40,679 nt of DNA from Comamonadaceae bacterium. GTDB taxonomy: Bacteria > Pseudomonadota > Gammaproteobacteria > Burkholderiales > Burkholderiaceae_C. Below are positions 24,260-33,443 of the stretch, one piece after another. The stretch spans positions 1 to 40,679 of the forward strand of contig JAIYBZ010000023.1 in assembly GCA_027488255.1 (NCBI GenBank), read 5' to 3'. The translations under genes were made by a program, and so were the position numbers. The notes beneath the pieces were generated by a model. That model saw nothing but the letters and a program-made list of their open reading frames with translations, was not told the DNA's origin and ran no database searches. Numbering within the stretch: the first letter of the stretch is position 1; every line of letters starts with the position of its first letter.

Positions 24260-25381
24260 ATGGAATTCATTGATCTCAAAAGCCAATACCTGCGACTGAA
24301 AAAGGATATTGATGCCGGCATCCAGCGAGTGCTCGATCATGGCCAATACATCCTTGGCCCTGAAGTTGCAGAACTGGAAGAGAAGCTGGCCGCTTATGTT
24401 GGTGCCAAGTACTGCATCAGCGTAGCCAACGGAACAGATGCATTGCAAATTGCAGAAATGGCTTTTGGCATTGGCCCAGGTGATGAAGTGATCACGCCAG
24501 GCTTTACCTACATCGCTACTGCAGAGACGGTGGCCCTGCTGGGTGCCAAGCCCGTGTATGTTGATATCGACCCCCGGACTTACAACGTAGACTCGGCACT
24601 GATCGAGGCTGCCATCACCCCTCGCACAAAAGCCATCATCCCGGTCAGCCTGTATGGCCAGTGCGCCGATTTTGACGCCATCAATGCCATCGCTGCTAAG
24701 TACGGTATTCCTGTCATTGAAGACGCCGCGCAAAGCTTTGGCGCCACCTACAAAGGCCGCAAAAGCTGCAACCTGAGCACCGTTGCCTGTGCGAGCTTCT
24801 TTCCCAGCAAACCCCTGGGCTGCTACGGCGACGGCGGCGCTATATTTACCAATGACGAAGAACTGGCCAAAGTCATGCGGCAAATTGCCCGGCACGGCCA
24901 AGACCGCCGCTACCATCATGTAAGAGTCGGCGTGAACAGCCGCCTGGACACCCTGCAAGCCGCTATCCTGCTGCCCAAACTGGCCGTGCTGGACGAAGAG
25001 CTGGCCCAACGCCAACGCGTGGCAGACACCTACAACGCTCTTCTAAGTGGGAGAGAGCCCCTGCTCGCGAATCAAAAGACCAGGAGTTCCAGTCAAGCCA
25101 TAGCTATCCCCCACCTGGAATCCCACAACACCAGTGCCTGGGCCCAATACACAGTCCAGGTGCAAAACCGAGAAACTGTCCAAGAACGGTTGAAACAAGC
25201 CGGCATCCCCACTGCCGTGCACTACCCCATCCCCCTGAACAAACAGCCCGCCGTGGCCGACGCTAGCGTGCAGCTGCCTGTGGGGGACGCGGTGGCGCAG
25301 CGGGTGATGAGTTTGCCGATGCATCCGTATCTGGATGAAACCAGCATCCAGCAAATTACCTTATCCGTGCAAAGTGCCTAA
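24260..25381 (+). CDS. wbpE: UDP-3-keto-GlcNAcA aminotransferase (WbpE/WlbC-like)
   Basis: A DegT/DnrJ/EryC1-type PLP enzyme of about 373 residues. The ATG at 24260 is preferred because homologues begin MEFIDLK; a GTG at 24251 would add three residues. The PLP Lys is Lys184 in FFPSKPLGCYGDGGA, close to Lys185 of P. aeruginosa WbpE. VANGTDALQIAE and VIEDAAQSFGA bind the cofactor. It transfers an amino group from glutamate to the 3-keto sugar made by WbpB. The C-terminal part has HYPIPLNKQPA. It completes the wbpA-B-D-E block. Confidence 0.9.
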   Translation: MEFIDLKSQYLRLKKDIDAGIQRVLDHGQYILGPEVAELEEKLAAYVGAKYCISVANGTDALQIAEMAFGIGPGDEVITPGFTYIATAETVALLGAKPVYVDIDPRTYNVDSALIEAAITPRTKAIIPVSLYGQCADFDAINAIAAKYGIPVIEDAAQSFGATYKGRKSCNLSTVACASFFPSKPLGCYGDGGAIFTNDEELAKVMRQIARHGQDRRYHHVRVGVNSRLDTLQAAILLPKLAVLDEELAQRQRVADTYNALLSGREPLLANQKTRSSSQAIAIPHLESHNTSAWAQYTVQVQNRETVQERLKQAGIPTAVHYPIPLNKQPAVADASVQLPVGDAVAQRVMSLPMHPYLDETSIQQITLSVQSA

Positions 25382-25435
25382 GGCCTGCCCTATTCAGTTG
25401 GCACCTGAAGTCTCTGCTCAACTAATAGGCAATCA

Positions 25436-26734
25436 GTGTCTCGTCTCCAAAATCTTCTAAGCAGGCTGAACCCGGAAAACCCAATCTACCGCAGCATACT
25501 CGTACTCAGCGGCGGCACCGCACTGGCACAATTGATCGGCATATGCAGCTTGCCACTGGTCACACGGCTCTACACACCCTCCGAAATTGGCACGGTCTCC
25601 TTATTCCTTTCCTTTTTTGGTTTCTGGATCACCTGCATTGCAATGCGCTACGAACAGGCATTGATGATCGCTACTGACGACGCAGAGTCCCATGTTGTGC
25701 ATCGCTTGGCCACCATCATGGTCTTTCTCATGTCAATGTTGGGGGTGCCGGTTTTGTGGCTTCTGCAACAAAACCAGGTTCTGGAGTTCCAACTTTTGCC
25801 AGTTTGGACCCCACTTATTGCTTTTCCCATTTTGTTGGGCTATGGCCTGTTCATGGTCTACCGATCATGGGCACTGAGGGGGGGGTTGGTTTCGCAAATC
25901 AGCCAGGCATCCATTGTCCGTGCGGCGGCAATCGCCGGGACCAAGTTGGGGTTGGGTGCATTTGGCGGAGGCGTGGTTGCACTATTTACAGCCGAGTTGG
26001 CTGGTGCCTTGACTTCCATGCAAAGGCTCATACACGCAACAAAGCGGCACTTTGCAACAAGCAAGCCACCGACCATTGGCTACCTGCAGATGCGCCAAGC
26101 CGGTCTGAAATATGCCAAATTCCCCATGCTTGACTCCCCCTCGGCATGGCTGGACGCTCTGGCTATGATGCTGCCATTGCCCATGGTGGCCAGCCTGTAT
26201 GGTGCAGAAGCTGCAGGCTGGTTTGGTCTGGCCCGTTTGGTTTTGAGCTTGCCCAATGCACAAATAGGCGCTGCAGCGGCCGACGTTTTTCAGATGTCAT
26301 TGGCCGAGGCTGTTCGCGACAAGGACCCGCAGCGCGCCCGCAGCGTCTTTTACATGTTGATCAAAAAACTAGGCCTCATCGGCTTAGTCCCGCTGGTAGT
26401 CAGTCTTGCAGTTTTACCTTGGGCATTTCCCATCGTGTTTGGGTCGAGCTGGGCCCCAGCTGGCTCCGTTGCTGCCAGTCTTGCTCCTTGGCTGTATGCA
26501 GCATTTGTCGTCAGCCCCCTCAGCCGCGCATTGCCGGTCTTGCAAGCACAGGAGTGGAAACTTTTTTACGACGTCACAGCCTTGGGTCTGTTGGCAGGGT
26601 GCTATTTCCTGGCAACGCATCTGGCGCTGAGCTTGCTTGAATTTTGCCTGCTGGTGTCCCTGGCCCAAGCGCTGGGCTATCTTGTGTACGCACTGGTTCT
26701 TTACCTCTTGGTAGAGAGTAGGCTCCAAAAATAA
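25436..26734 (+). CDS. wzx: Wzx-type oligosaccharide flippase
   Basis: The protein has 432 residues from a GTG at 25436, with no better in-frame ATG near. It is highly hydrophobic, with about 12 predicted membrane helices. The N-terminus SILVLSGGTALAQLIGICSLPLVTRLYTPSEIGTVSLF (recognisable in part) is typical of the polysaccharide-flippase (MOP/Wzx) family. It moves lipid-linked oligosaccharide across the inner membrane. A run of eight Gs at 25878-25885 lies in the coding sequence and could allow slippage. A Wzy-like gene follows two genes later, so Wzx/Wzy-dependent polymer assembly is likely. Confidence 0.85.
   Translation: MSRLQNLLSRLNPENPIYRSILVLSGGTALAQLIGICSLPLVTRLYTPSEIGTVSLFLSFFGFWITCIAMRYEQALMIATDDAESHVVHRLATIMVFLMSMLGVPVLWLLQQNQVLEFQLLPVWTPLIAFPILLGYGLFMVYRSWALRGGLVSQISQASIVRAAAIAGTKLGLGAFGGGVVALFTAELAGALTSMQRLIHATKRHFATSKPPTIGYLQMRQAGLKYAKFPMLDSPSAWLDALAMMLPLPMVASLYGAEAAGWFGLARLVLSLPNAQIGAAAADVFQMSLAEAVRDKDPQRARSVFYMLIKKLGLIGLVPLVVSLAVLPWAFPIVFGSSWAPAGSVAASLAPWLYAAFVVSPLSRALPVLQAQEWKLFYDVTALGLLAGCYFLATHLALSLLEFCLLVSLAQALGYLVYALVLYLLVESRLQK
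25878..25885 (+). repeat. G8 homopolymer tract inside wzx
   Basis: Eight consecutive Gs encode part of Leu-Arg-Gly-Gly-Leu near residue 150. Gain or loss of a base would shift the frame of the flippase. The tract is shorter than the G10 in fdtA, so slippage is less certain. Confidence 0.8.
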
Positions 26735-26744
26735 CGGAAAAAAA

Positions 26745-28637
26745 ATGTGCGGTATTGCCGGTGGTTGGTGGTCAAACCCTGAACATGCAGTCAAGCGGGT
26801 GCCTCTGGCACTCAAAAAAATCAAACATCGCGGGCCCGACGACGACGGCTATCAGCTCTATCCCGTTGGTGTCGCGGCGGTTGCGCTTGGTCATACCCGT
26901 TTGTCAATCATCGACTTGAGCTCTGCTGGTCATCAGCCCATGCACTCGCGTGATGGCCGCTGGGCCATTGTGTTCAATGGCGAGGTCTACAACTATCGTG
27001 AGTTGCGTACACAGCTTCAGGGCATGGGGCACAGCTTTCATACTGACTCCGACACTGAAGTGCTGCTGGCTGCGTGGTCACAGTGGGGAGTGTATTGCTT
27101 GCCACGCTTGGTGGGCATGTTTGCCTTTGCTGTGTTGGATAATACTAATGCCACCCTGACTTGCGTGAGAGACGCCTTCGGCATCAAACCCTTCTTTTAT
27201 TCGGCCGCAAATGAGCAGTTTGCATTTGCATCAGAACTGCCAGCACTGCTGGCACTGTTGCCCAGTAAACCCGACCTCAACTGGCAGCGCTCTTATGATT
27301 ATTTGGTGCACGGTGACTACGACAGCAACGCAGACACCTTCTATGAAGGGGTTCACCACTTAGAGCCTGGCCACTGGATACAAATCAACGCCTGCACAGG
27401 TGCCCTGACCACACCACAGCGGTGGTGGAACCCCAGCGTTCAAGAGCGAAAAGACTGGAAATTCAGCGAAGCGGTTGAGCAAGTGCGTGAGCAGTTTTTA
27501 GAAAACATCCGACTGCACCTCCGCAGCGATGTGCCACTAGGTGCCGCATTGTCGGGTGGGATTGACTCGTCAGCTGTCGTTTGTGCAATGCGTCATGTGG
27601 CGCCAGACCTTCCAATACACACCTTTAGCTTCATTGCCGAAGGCAGCGAAGTCAACGAAGAGCACTGGGTCGACCGTGTCAACACACACGTCGGAGCCAT
27701 ACCGCACAAAGTGCGCGTGTCTCCCCAAGAACTACTGCGCGATCTGGACGCAATGATCCACTCACAAGGAGAGCCATTTGGTAGCACCAGCATTTATGCC
27801 CAATACCGTGTGTATCAACTGGCCCGAGCAAACGGCATCACCGTAACGCTTGACGGCCAAGGGGCTGACGAAATGTTGGCCGGATACATCGGCTACCCAG
27901 GCCAGAGGTTGCGCAGCTTGTTGGAAACAGGCCGCGTTACTGACGCTTGGGCTTTCTGTAACAACTGGGCAAAATGGCCTGGCCGCAGCAAGTTGATGGG
28001 CGCTAAATACCTAGCCTCTGAACTGACCGATGGCAGTCTATACGAAACACTGCGCAAGATAGATGGCAAACCAAGCGCCCCCGACTGGATAAGACCAGAC
28101 ATATTGGTAGAAAAAGGCGTAAGCCTCCACAAACCCAGGGCTCGGCCTGAAATAGAAACCAAGGGTCGGCGTGTCATAGATGAACTTGGTCTGAGCCTCA
28201 CAAAACGTGGAATTGTCGGCCTCCTGAGGCATGGCGACCGAAACTCCATGGCATTCAGCATCGAAAGCCGTGTGCCCTTTTTGACTCCGGTCATGGTCAA
28301 TTTGCTGTTTTCAATGCCAGAAGACTACTTGATTTCACAAAATGGCCGAACCAAACACGTATTTCGTGAAGCAATGAAAGGCATCGTGCCTGGCGATATT
28401 CTTGATCGGAAAGACAAAATTGGTTTTGAAACGTCTGAAAAAGAATTAATCATTGGAATGACCAGTATCGCCAAAAAATGGATAAAGGACGATTTGAAAA
28501 TTCCCTTTATAAATCAAGAAAAGCTTCTAACTGAATATGACGCAGTTATGAGTGGCGAAAAAAATAATTATCGGCAAGTTTGGCGATGGGTGAATTTTGC
28601 AAGATGGCAAAACATGATGGAAAATGAAAATGTATAG
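26745..28637 (+). CDS. AsnB-like glutamine amidotransferase (surface sugar amidation)
   Basis: The protein has 630 residues and begins MCGIAGG, giving the Cys2 nucleophile of class-II glutamine amidotransferases. A second domain has the ATP PP-loop LSGGIDSSAVV (near 271) and DGQGADEMLAGY. The family covers asparagine synthetase B and sugar amidating enzymes such as WbpS of Pseudomonas O-antigen clusters. Since a uronic-acid pathway lies upstream, I infer it may amidate the carboxyl group of ManNAc3NAcA; free asparagine synthesis is also possible. It follows wzx by 10 bases. The 3' part of the gene becomes AT-rich, like the following polymerase gene. Confidence 0.85.
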   Translation: MCGIAGGWWSNPEHAVKRVPLALKKIKHRGPDDDGYQLYPVGVAAVALGHTRLSIIDLSSAGHQPMHSRDGRWAIVFNGEVYNYRELRTQLQGMGHSFHTDSDTEVLLAAWSQWGVYCLPRLVGMFAFAVLDNTNATLTCVRDAFGIKPFFYSAANEQFAFASELPALLALLPSKPDLNWQRSYDYLVHGDYDSNADTFYEGVHHLEPGHWIQINACTGALTTPQRWWNPSVQERKDWKFSEAVEQVREQFLENIRLHLRSDVPLGAALSGGIDSSAVVCAMRHVAPDLPIHTFSFIAEGSEVNEEHWVDRVNTHVGAIPHKVRVSPQELLRDLDAMIHSQGEPFGSTSIYAQYRVYQLARANGITVTLDGQGADEMLAGYIGYPGQRLRSLLETGRVTDAWAFCNNWAKWPGRSKLMGAKYLASELTDGSLYETLRKIDGKPSAPDWIRPDILVEKGVSLHKPRARPEIETKGRRVIDELGLSLTKRGIVGLLRHGDRNSMAFSIESRVPFLTPVMVNLLFSMPEDYLISQNGRTKHVFREAMKGIVPGDILDRKDKIGFETSEKELIIGMTSIAKKWIKDDLKIPFINQEKLLTEYDAVMSGEKNNYRQVWRWVNFARWQNMMENENV

Positions 28638-29922
28638 CCGAAAATATACGGGAAAATACATAATAGCGAAAATAATTAATGCGGCAATAGCGCTGTTGCT
28701 GTACCTATTAATCTGCGCGGTATACGCCGAAGTGGTTGTGGCAACTTACTCGTTCGGTGGCTTTACTGAGGTCACAGACCCAGAGCACGGCTACTCACTT
28801 TTAGTGCTAATAGCAATGACTCTATTGATGCCGAATAAAGCCAATAATACAAAAGATATTTTTTTATTGTTATCTTTTTTCTTTTTGCTGTTACCGGCAA
28901 CTGTATTACATGCCATGCAAGGCAGTAACCTAACTGGCATGCTGCTCATCACATTTGGCATATTGTCAGTGGCCGCATTTTACAAAATAATCAGTGCTGC
29001 AAATCAAAATATCTACGTAAAAAAATTAATCAAAATAAACAGAAAATTTTCAATTTTGTTGCCATTATCATTTGCAGCCATTGTCCTGATTTTGTTGGCT
29101 CATCATGTAAATTATAACTTCAACCTCTCATTTGTAAATATCTATGAATTTCGCTTTGACTTCAATGACTCCTTGTCATTTCCATTAAATTACTTTCTGC
29201 CCTTGGCGGCCGGTCCAGTCATGTCATATTTAGCCGTGATCACATATGCAAGACGCTATTGGCTTTGGTTAATCGTGATCCTGTCATTTTCGGTTATGTT
29301 TTATGCACTCTCAACGCACAAGTCATTTTTATTCACACCATTGTTAGCCATATACATCTATATCATTATTATGAGAAAAACCAATTTATTCAGGGCGCTT
29401 GCAATGGCATTTGCCTCTGGCTGCTTTTTGGCATTGTATGCAAGCGGCTCTTTGGGTGATTTGATTGGCAGTACATTTGCCAACAGGATTCTGTTCATAC
29501 CAACACAAATTCATTATGCATTTTTTAGTGAATTTGAGAAAATTGGCTATATTTTATGGGCGGAAAGCCGAATAACATTTGGACTTATAAAATCACCTTT
29601 AGCAATCAATTCTGTGAATCATATCGCTGGGCTAATGACTGGCAACGATACGATCGGTGCTAACGTGGGATGGATTGCTAACGGTTACATGAACATGGGT
29701 GTTTGGGGTATCTTGCTGTATGGCCTACTCGTTTCTATTTTGCTTCAGACTATTGACAGGTTGGCACTCAACTTTGAGGAGATGATTCTTTTAGCAGCTT
29801 TCAGTGCGTCAGTATTTATGTTGATCACATCCAGTGATTTATTAACGCTTTTACTCACTGGCGGTGTTTTACCTATGTTGGCCTTCCTAGTATTAATAAT
29901 AAATATCCCGAAAAATCAATAA
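28624..29922 (+). CDS. wzy: Wzy-like polysaccharide polymerase (membrane protein)
   Basis: The 432-residue protein is almost entirely membrane helices (about 10-12), with a larger periplasmic loop around residues 265-340. Wzy proteins polymerise O-units in the periplasm and share little sequence, so the call rests on topology, position and cluster content. ATG 28624 is used; ATG 28630 is an alternative, and both overlap the end of the amidotransferase gene. The base composition is strongly AT-rich compared with the upstream wbp genes, a common mark of horizontally acquired polymerase genes. An O-antigen ligase-like or other membrane protein is the alternative. Confidence 0.65.
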   Translation: MKMYSRKYTGKYIIAKIINAAIALLLYLLICAVYAEVVVATYSFGGFTEVTDPEHGYSLLVLIAMTLLMPNKANNTKDIFLLLSFFFLLLPATVLHAMQGSNLTGMLLITFGILSVAAFYKIISAANQNIYVKKLIKINRKFSILLPLSFAAIVLILLAHHVNYNFNLSFVNIYEFRFDFNDSLSFPLNYFLPLAAGPVMSYLAVITYARRYWLWLIVILSFSVMFYALSTHKSFLFTPLLAIYIYIIIMRKTNLFRALAMAFASGCFLALYASGSLGDLIGSTFANRILFIPTQIHYAFFSEFEKIGYILWAESRITFGLIKSPLAINSVNHIAGLMTGNDTIGANVGWIANGYMNMGVWGILLYGLLVSILLQTIDRLALNFEEMILLAAFSASVFMLITSSDLLTLLLTGGVLPMLAFLVLIINIPKNQ

Positions 29923-29935
29923 ATCACTATTAAAA

Positions 29936-31021
29936 ATGAAAAAAATACTTACCGTTTTGGGCGCACGCCCACAGTTCATCAAAGCCAGCGTAGTCTCGCA
30001 CGCCTTTAGGCAGTCTGGCCATTTGAAAGAAGTACTGGTGCACACGGGCCAGCATTTCGATGCGAACATGTCCGATGTGTTTTTTAACGAACTTGGCATG
30101 AGCAAGCCCGATCATTTTTTGGATATTCACGGCGGCGGGCATGGAGCCATGACGGGCCGCATGCTGGAGCGTTTGGAGCAGGTCATGTTGGCCGAACGGC
30201 CCGATGCCGTGTTGGTTTATGGTGACACCAATTCCACCCTAGCGGGGGCATTGGCTGCCGCCAAGCTTCACATCCCGGTGGCGCATGTAGAGGCGGGTTT
30301 GCGCAGCTTCAACATGGCCATGCCCGAAGAGGTCAATCGCATCCTGACGGATCGCGTCTCTCGCTGGTTGTTCACCCCCACAAACGCCGCTACCCAACAC
30401 TTGGTGCGCGAAGGCGTTGCGCTTGCCGCCATCCAAGAGGTGGGCGATGTAATGTACGACGTGGCAATACACCATGGCCAACGCGTGGATGCAACAGGCC
30501 GTGTCTTGCGGCAATTGGCCCTGACCCCCGGTACCTATGTGTTGTCAACCGTGCACCGCGCCGAGAACACCGACCACCCCGAACGCCTGCAAGCCATTGT
30601 CGATGGCCTAGAGGCTGTGGCCCAGCATATGCCTGTCGTTTGGCCTATACACCCGCGCACCCGGGGCGTACTGCAAAGCACGGGGCGGTTAGCCAAACTG
30701 ACACCAAAGTTGCGTCTGCTGGACCCGGTGGGCTATCTGGACATGGTGCAACTCGAAAAGCATGCGGCTGTCATCGCAACCGATTCGGGCGGGGTACAAA
30801 AAGAGGCGTTTTTCTATAAGGTGCCATGTGTTACTTTGCGTGACGAAACGGAATGGGTGGAGTTGGTCGAAGCGGGTTGGAACAGGCTGGTAGTTCCTGA
30901 TTCGGCATTAAAAATAAAAGATCAAATCATTCATGCAGCCGGTAGTTTTGGTAAAGATTTAAAACCCTATGGCGATGGTACTGCCGGAATGCAAATAGTA
31001 AATGCTTTGTTTAATATCTGA
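29936..31021 (+). CDS. wbpI: UDP-sugar 2-epimerase (WbpI-like, ManNAc3NAcA pathway)
   Basis: The protein has 361 residues and belongs to the UDP-GlcNAc 2-epimerase (WecB) family: MKKILTVLGARPQFIKASVV at the N-terminus, VYGDTNSTLAGALAA, HVEAGLRSFNMAMPEEVNR with catalytic acidic residues, STVHRAENTDHPERL and TDSGGVQKEAFFYKVPCVTLRDETEWVE (in part). The HFDANMSDVFF and HGAMTGRML segments recall WbpI, which epimerises UDP-GlcNAc3NAcA to UDP-ManNAc3NAcA. With wbpA-B-D-E upstream, this completes the route. A WecB-type UDP-GlcNAc epimerase is the alternative. It lies 13 bases after wzy. Confidence 0.85.
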   Translation: MKKILTVLGARPQFIKASVVSHAFRQSGHLKEVLVHTGQHFDANMSDVFFNELGMSKPDHFLDIHGGGHGAMTGRMLERLEQVMLAERPDAVLVYGDTNSTLAGALAAAKLHIPVAHVEAGLRSFNMAMPEEVNRILTDRVSRWLFTPTNAATQHLVREGVALAAIQEVGDVMYDVAIHHGQRVDATGRVLRQLALTPGTYVLSTVHRAENTDHPERLQAIVDGLEAVAQHMPVVWPIHPRTRGVLQSTGRLAKLTPKLRLLDPVGYLDMVQLEKHAAVIATDSGGVQKEAFFYKVPCVTLRDETEWVELVEAGWNRLVVPDSALKIKDQIIHAAGSFGKDLKPYGDGTAGMQIVNALFNI

Positions 31022-31034
31022 ACACAAAAATATA

Positions 31035-32156
31035 ATGAATAAAAAATACAAAGTCTGTCACTTCAGTTCTGTGCATAAAGATAATGATATACGTGTGTAT
31101 GCTAAAGAGTGTATAACTCTGGCCGATGCTGGTTATGACACAACCCTGATAGCTTGTGATGGACAGCAAATAAGTGAATCTGTACAGCTCATTAAGGTAA
31201 AAGAAGAGGGTGGGCGTTTTAAACGAATTTTTCTGCGTGCCTATGATGTCTACAGAATAGCGAGAAATGAAAAGGCAGATATCTACCATTTTCATGACCC
31301 AGAACTGCTACCCTACGGGCTCATTATTAAAATGACAACGCGTGCGAAAGTGATCTACGATTCACACGAATGCTATCCAGAGGATTTGCAAAATAAAGAG
31401 TGGTTGCCAAGATATCTTCGAATTCCGATCGCAAAAATCTATAAATTTATTGAGGATTTTGGAGCGAGAAAATTCGACATGGTCGTCGCTGCAACACCTT
31501 ATATATATAAGCGATTTGAGGGCGTTGCAAAAAAGATCATAACGGTCAACAACTATCCAAGACTGCAGGAGTTTGGATCCGAATCAGATACCAATCCTGG
31601 CATTAAAAGAGATGGAGTTTGTTATGTTGGAGCCATCAGTGAAATAAGGGGAATATTGCCATTTCTGGATTCGTTAACCAATGTTGAACCTGCTGTAAAA
31701 GTATATGTGGCAGGTTCGTTTGCCACTGAGCACATAAAAAAAATGGTATTTGCACACCCAAATTGGGCGCGTGTCGAGTTCTCTGGGCAAGTTAATAGAG
31801 TAGAAATAAGAAATATTTATAAAAAGTCATTTGCAGGTATCGTTAACTTTTTAAGAGCGCCTAATCACGAATTTTCACAACCCAACAAGTTATTTGAATA
31901 CATGGCTGCAGGTATACCAGTGGTTGCATCAGACTTTCAGTTGTGGAAAGACATTATTGAACTGACATCTTGCGGCATTACAGTGAGGCCTGATTCGGCC
32001 ACAGAAATCGCAAATGCGATCAACAAACTCTATGCTGATAAAAAACTTTTCGAGTCAATGGGTCAAGCTGGCAGAGAAGCTGTTGTAGATAAATATTCCT
32101 GGGAGAGAGAGGGTGTTGTGTTGGTTGATGCATACAAAGAACTGACTGCATTTTAA
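31035..32156 (+). CDS. Glycosyltransferase, GT4 family
   Basis: From ATG 31035 the protein has 373 residues; the longer frame from 31002 overlaps the epimerase. It has a GT-B fold: an N-terminal HFSSVHKDNDIRVYAKE region, YHFHDPELLPYG (acceptor side), and the retaining-GT4 donor motif EFSQPNKLFEYMAAGIPVVASD near residue 285 (E-x7-E). It probably adds one sugar of the repeat unit on the cytoplasmic face of the membrane. Donor and linkage cannot be assigned. The gene is AT-rich, unlike wbpA-E, suggesting a different origin. Confidence 0.85.
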   Translation: MNKKYKVCHFSSVHKDNDIRVYAKECITLADAGYDTTLIACDGQQISESVQLIKVKEEGGRFKRIFLRAYDVYRIARNEKADIYHFHDPELLPYGLIIKMTTRAKVIYDSHECYPEDLQNKEWLPRYLRIPIAKIYKFIEDFGARKFDMVVAATPYIYKRFEGVAKKIITVNNYPRLQEFGSESDTNPGIKRDGVCYVGAISEIRGILPFLDSLTNVEPAVKVYVAGSFATEHIKKMVFAHPNWARVEFSGQVNRVEIRNIYKKSFAGIVNFLRAPNHEFSQPNKLFEYMAAGIPVVASDFQLWKDIIELTSCGITVRPDSATEIANAINKLYADKKLFESMGQAGREAVVDKYSWEREGVVLVDAYKELTAF

Positions 32157-32175
32157 CATAAATTTGGCTTTTATC

Positions 32176-32970
32176 ATGAGTCATGAATTGCGAAATATAA
32201 AGTTAAGAAATCATGTAACGGTTGTAATGCCTTGCTACAACCATGCGCAGTTCGTCGAGCGAGCTGTGCTCAGCGTTGTATCTCAAGCTTATCAAGATTT
32301 TGATCTTGTGGTTATTGATGATGGCTCTAAAGATGATTCAGTGCAAATACTAAAAGAATTACAAAAAGAGCATGGTTTTACTTTAATTACCCAAGAAAAC
32401 AAGGGCGTATGCAAGACTCTCAACCGGGCCATTCGCGAGGCCGCAAGTGGTGAGTACATCGCCCTTTTGGCTTCCGATGATTTTTGGCATGAAGACAAGT
32501 TAAAGCTTCAGATGGAAAGCTTGGGGCGGCACCCAGAGTCTGAATTTTGCTTCTCGCAGGCGATTGAGTTCATGGATGAAACCAATCCTTCTAACGGGCG
32601 CTTGTTTCCAAAAAAATGTCTTTCAGGCCATGTTCTGAACAGTGTATTTCTAAGGCAGCATGTACCAGCTGGGTCCATGCTGTTCAGTCGGCGTTTGTAT
32701 GACCAGTTAGGTGGATTTGACGAAAACTTGAAAGAAGAGGATTGGGATTTTGTCATCCGTTCTGCTGCTGCCACTTCATTTTGCGCTGTGAACAAACCCT
32801 TGTTGTATTACCGTTCGCATGCTACCAATACGATGAAGACGCGAAAACGATCTTCAATATTTCATCAGAAGGTCAAGATACTTGCAAAAAACTTTGATTT
32901 GGTTTCACCATTTCGGTGGTATTTCTCGGTGTCGATTCATTTTTTTTATGACTTGATTCTCAAAAAATAG
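32176..32970 (+). CDS. Glycosyltransferase, GT2 family
   Basis: The ATG at 32176 is preferred over a TTG at 32164. The product has 264 residues. A GT-A fold is shown by [34 protein letters not shown] (first Asp pair) and [12 protein letters not shown] (metal-binding DXD-like SDD), and a late [13 protein letters not shown] with the likely catalytic base (Asp/Glu). The C-terminal stretch is hydrophobic and amphipathic, suggesting membrane association. It would be an inverting enzyme that adds a sugar in the repeat unit. A T8 run (32940-32947) lies near the 3' end. Confidence 0.85.
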   Translation: MSHELRNIKLRNHVTVVMPCYNHAQFVERAVLSVVSQAYQDFDLVVIDDGSKDDSVQILKELQKEHGFTLITQENKGVCKTLNRAIREAASGEYIALLASDDFWHEDKLKLQMESLGRHPESEFCFSQAIEFMDETNPSNGRLFPKKCLSGHVLNSVFLRQHVPAGSMLFSRRLYDQLGGFDENLKEEDWDFVIRSAAATSFCAVNKPLLYYRSHATNTMKTRKRSSIFHQKVKILAKNFDLVSPFRWYFSVSIHFFYDLILKK

Positions 32971-32978
32971 TTTCTAAC

Positions 32979-33443
32979 ATGATCCATAAACTTGCTGATG
33001 TTGCAGATTGTTCAATTGGTGAAAAAAGCAGAATATGGCAATTTGTGGTCGTTCTTTCTGGTGCCAAGATCGGGGATGATTGCAATATTTGCTCCCATGT
33101 TCTTGTTGAGGGTGATGTGGTTATTGGCAATAGAGTCACCGTCAAATCGGGTGTTCAGTTGTGGGACGGTATTCGAATCGGAAACGATGTTTTCATTGGG
33201 CCCAATGTCACGTTTACCAATGATAAATATCCACGCAGTAAGGTTTATCCTGAATCGTTCTTGAAAACGATCGTAGAGGATGGAGCCTCCATTGGTGCTG
33301 GTGCGGTTGTTTTACCTGGCATACAAATTGGTAAAGGGGCCATGGTGGCCGCTGGTTCCGTTGTGACCAAAGATGTGGTGGCTGGTAGCTTGGTGATGGG
33401 CAACCCAGCAAAACATATTCGATTTTTGGATGAGCAGTCATGA
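32979..33443 (+). CDS. fdtC: dTDP-3-amino-3,6-dideoxyhexose N-acetyltransferase (FdtC/QdtC-like)
   Basis: The protein has 154 residues of left-handed beta-helix repeats: [49 protein letters not shown] and [17 protein letters not shown]. It ends [13 protein letters not shown]. It resembles the N-terminal acetyltransferases of WxcM-type proteins and FdtC/QdtC. These acetylate the 3-amino group of dTDP-Fuc3N or dTDP-Qui3N. The next two genes, an FdtA-like isomerase and an FdtB-like aminotransferase, support the assignment. It overlaps fdtA by four bases. Confidence 0.82.
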   Translation: MIHKLADVADCSIGEKSRIWQFVVVLSGAKIGDDCNICSHVLVEGDVVIGNRVTVKSGVQLWDGIRIGNDVFIGPNVTFTNDKYPRSKVYPESFLKTIVEDGASIGAGAVVLPGIQIGKGAMVAAGSVVTKDVVAGSLVMGNPAKHIRFLDEQS

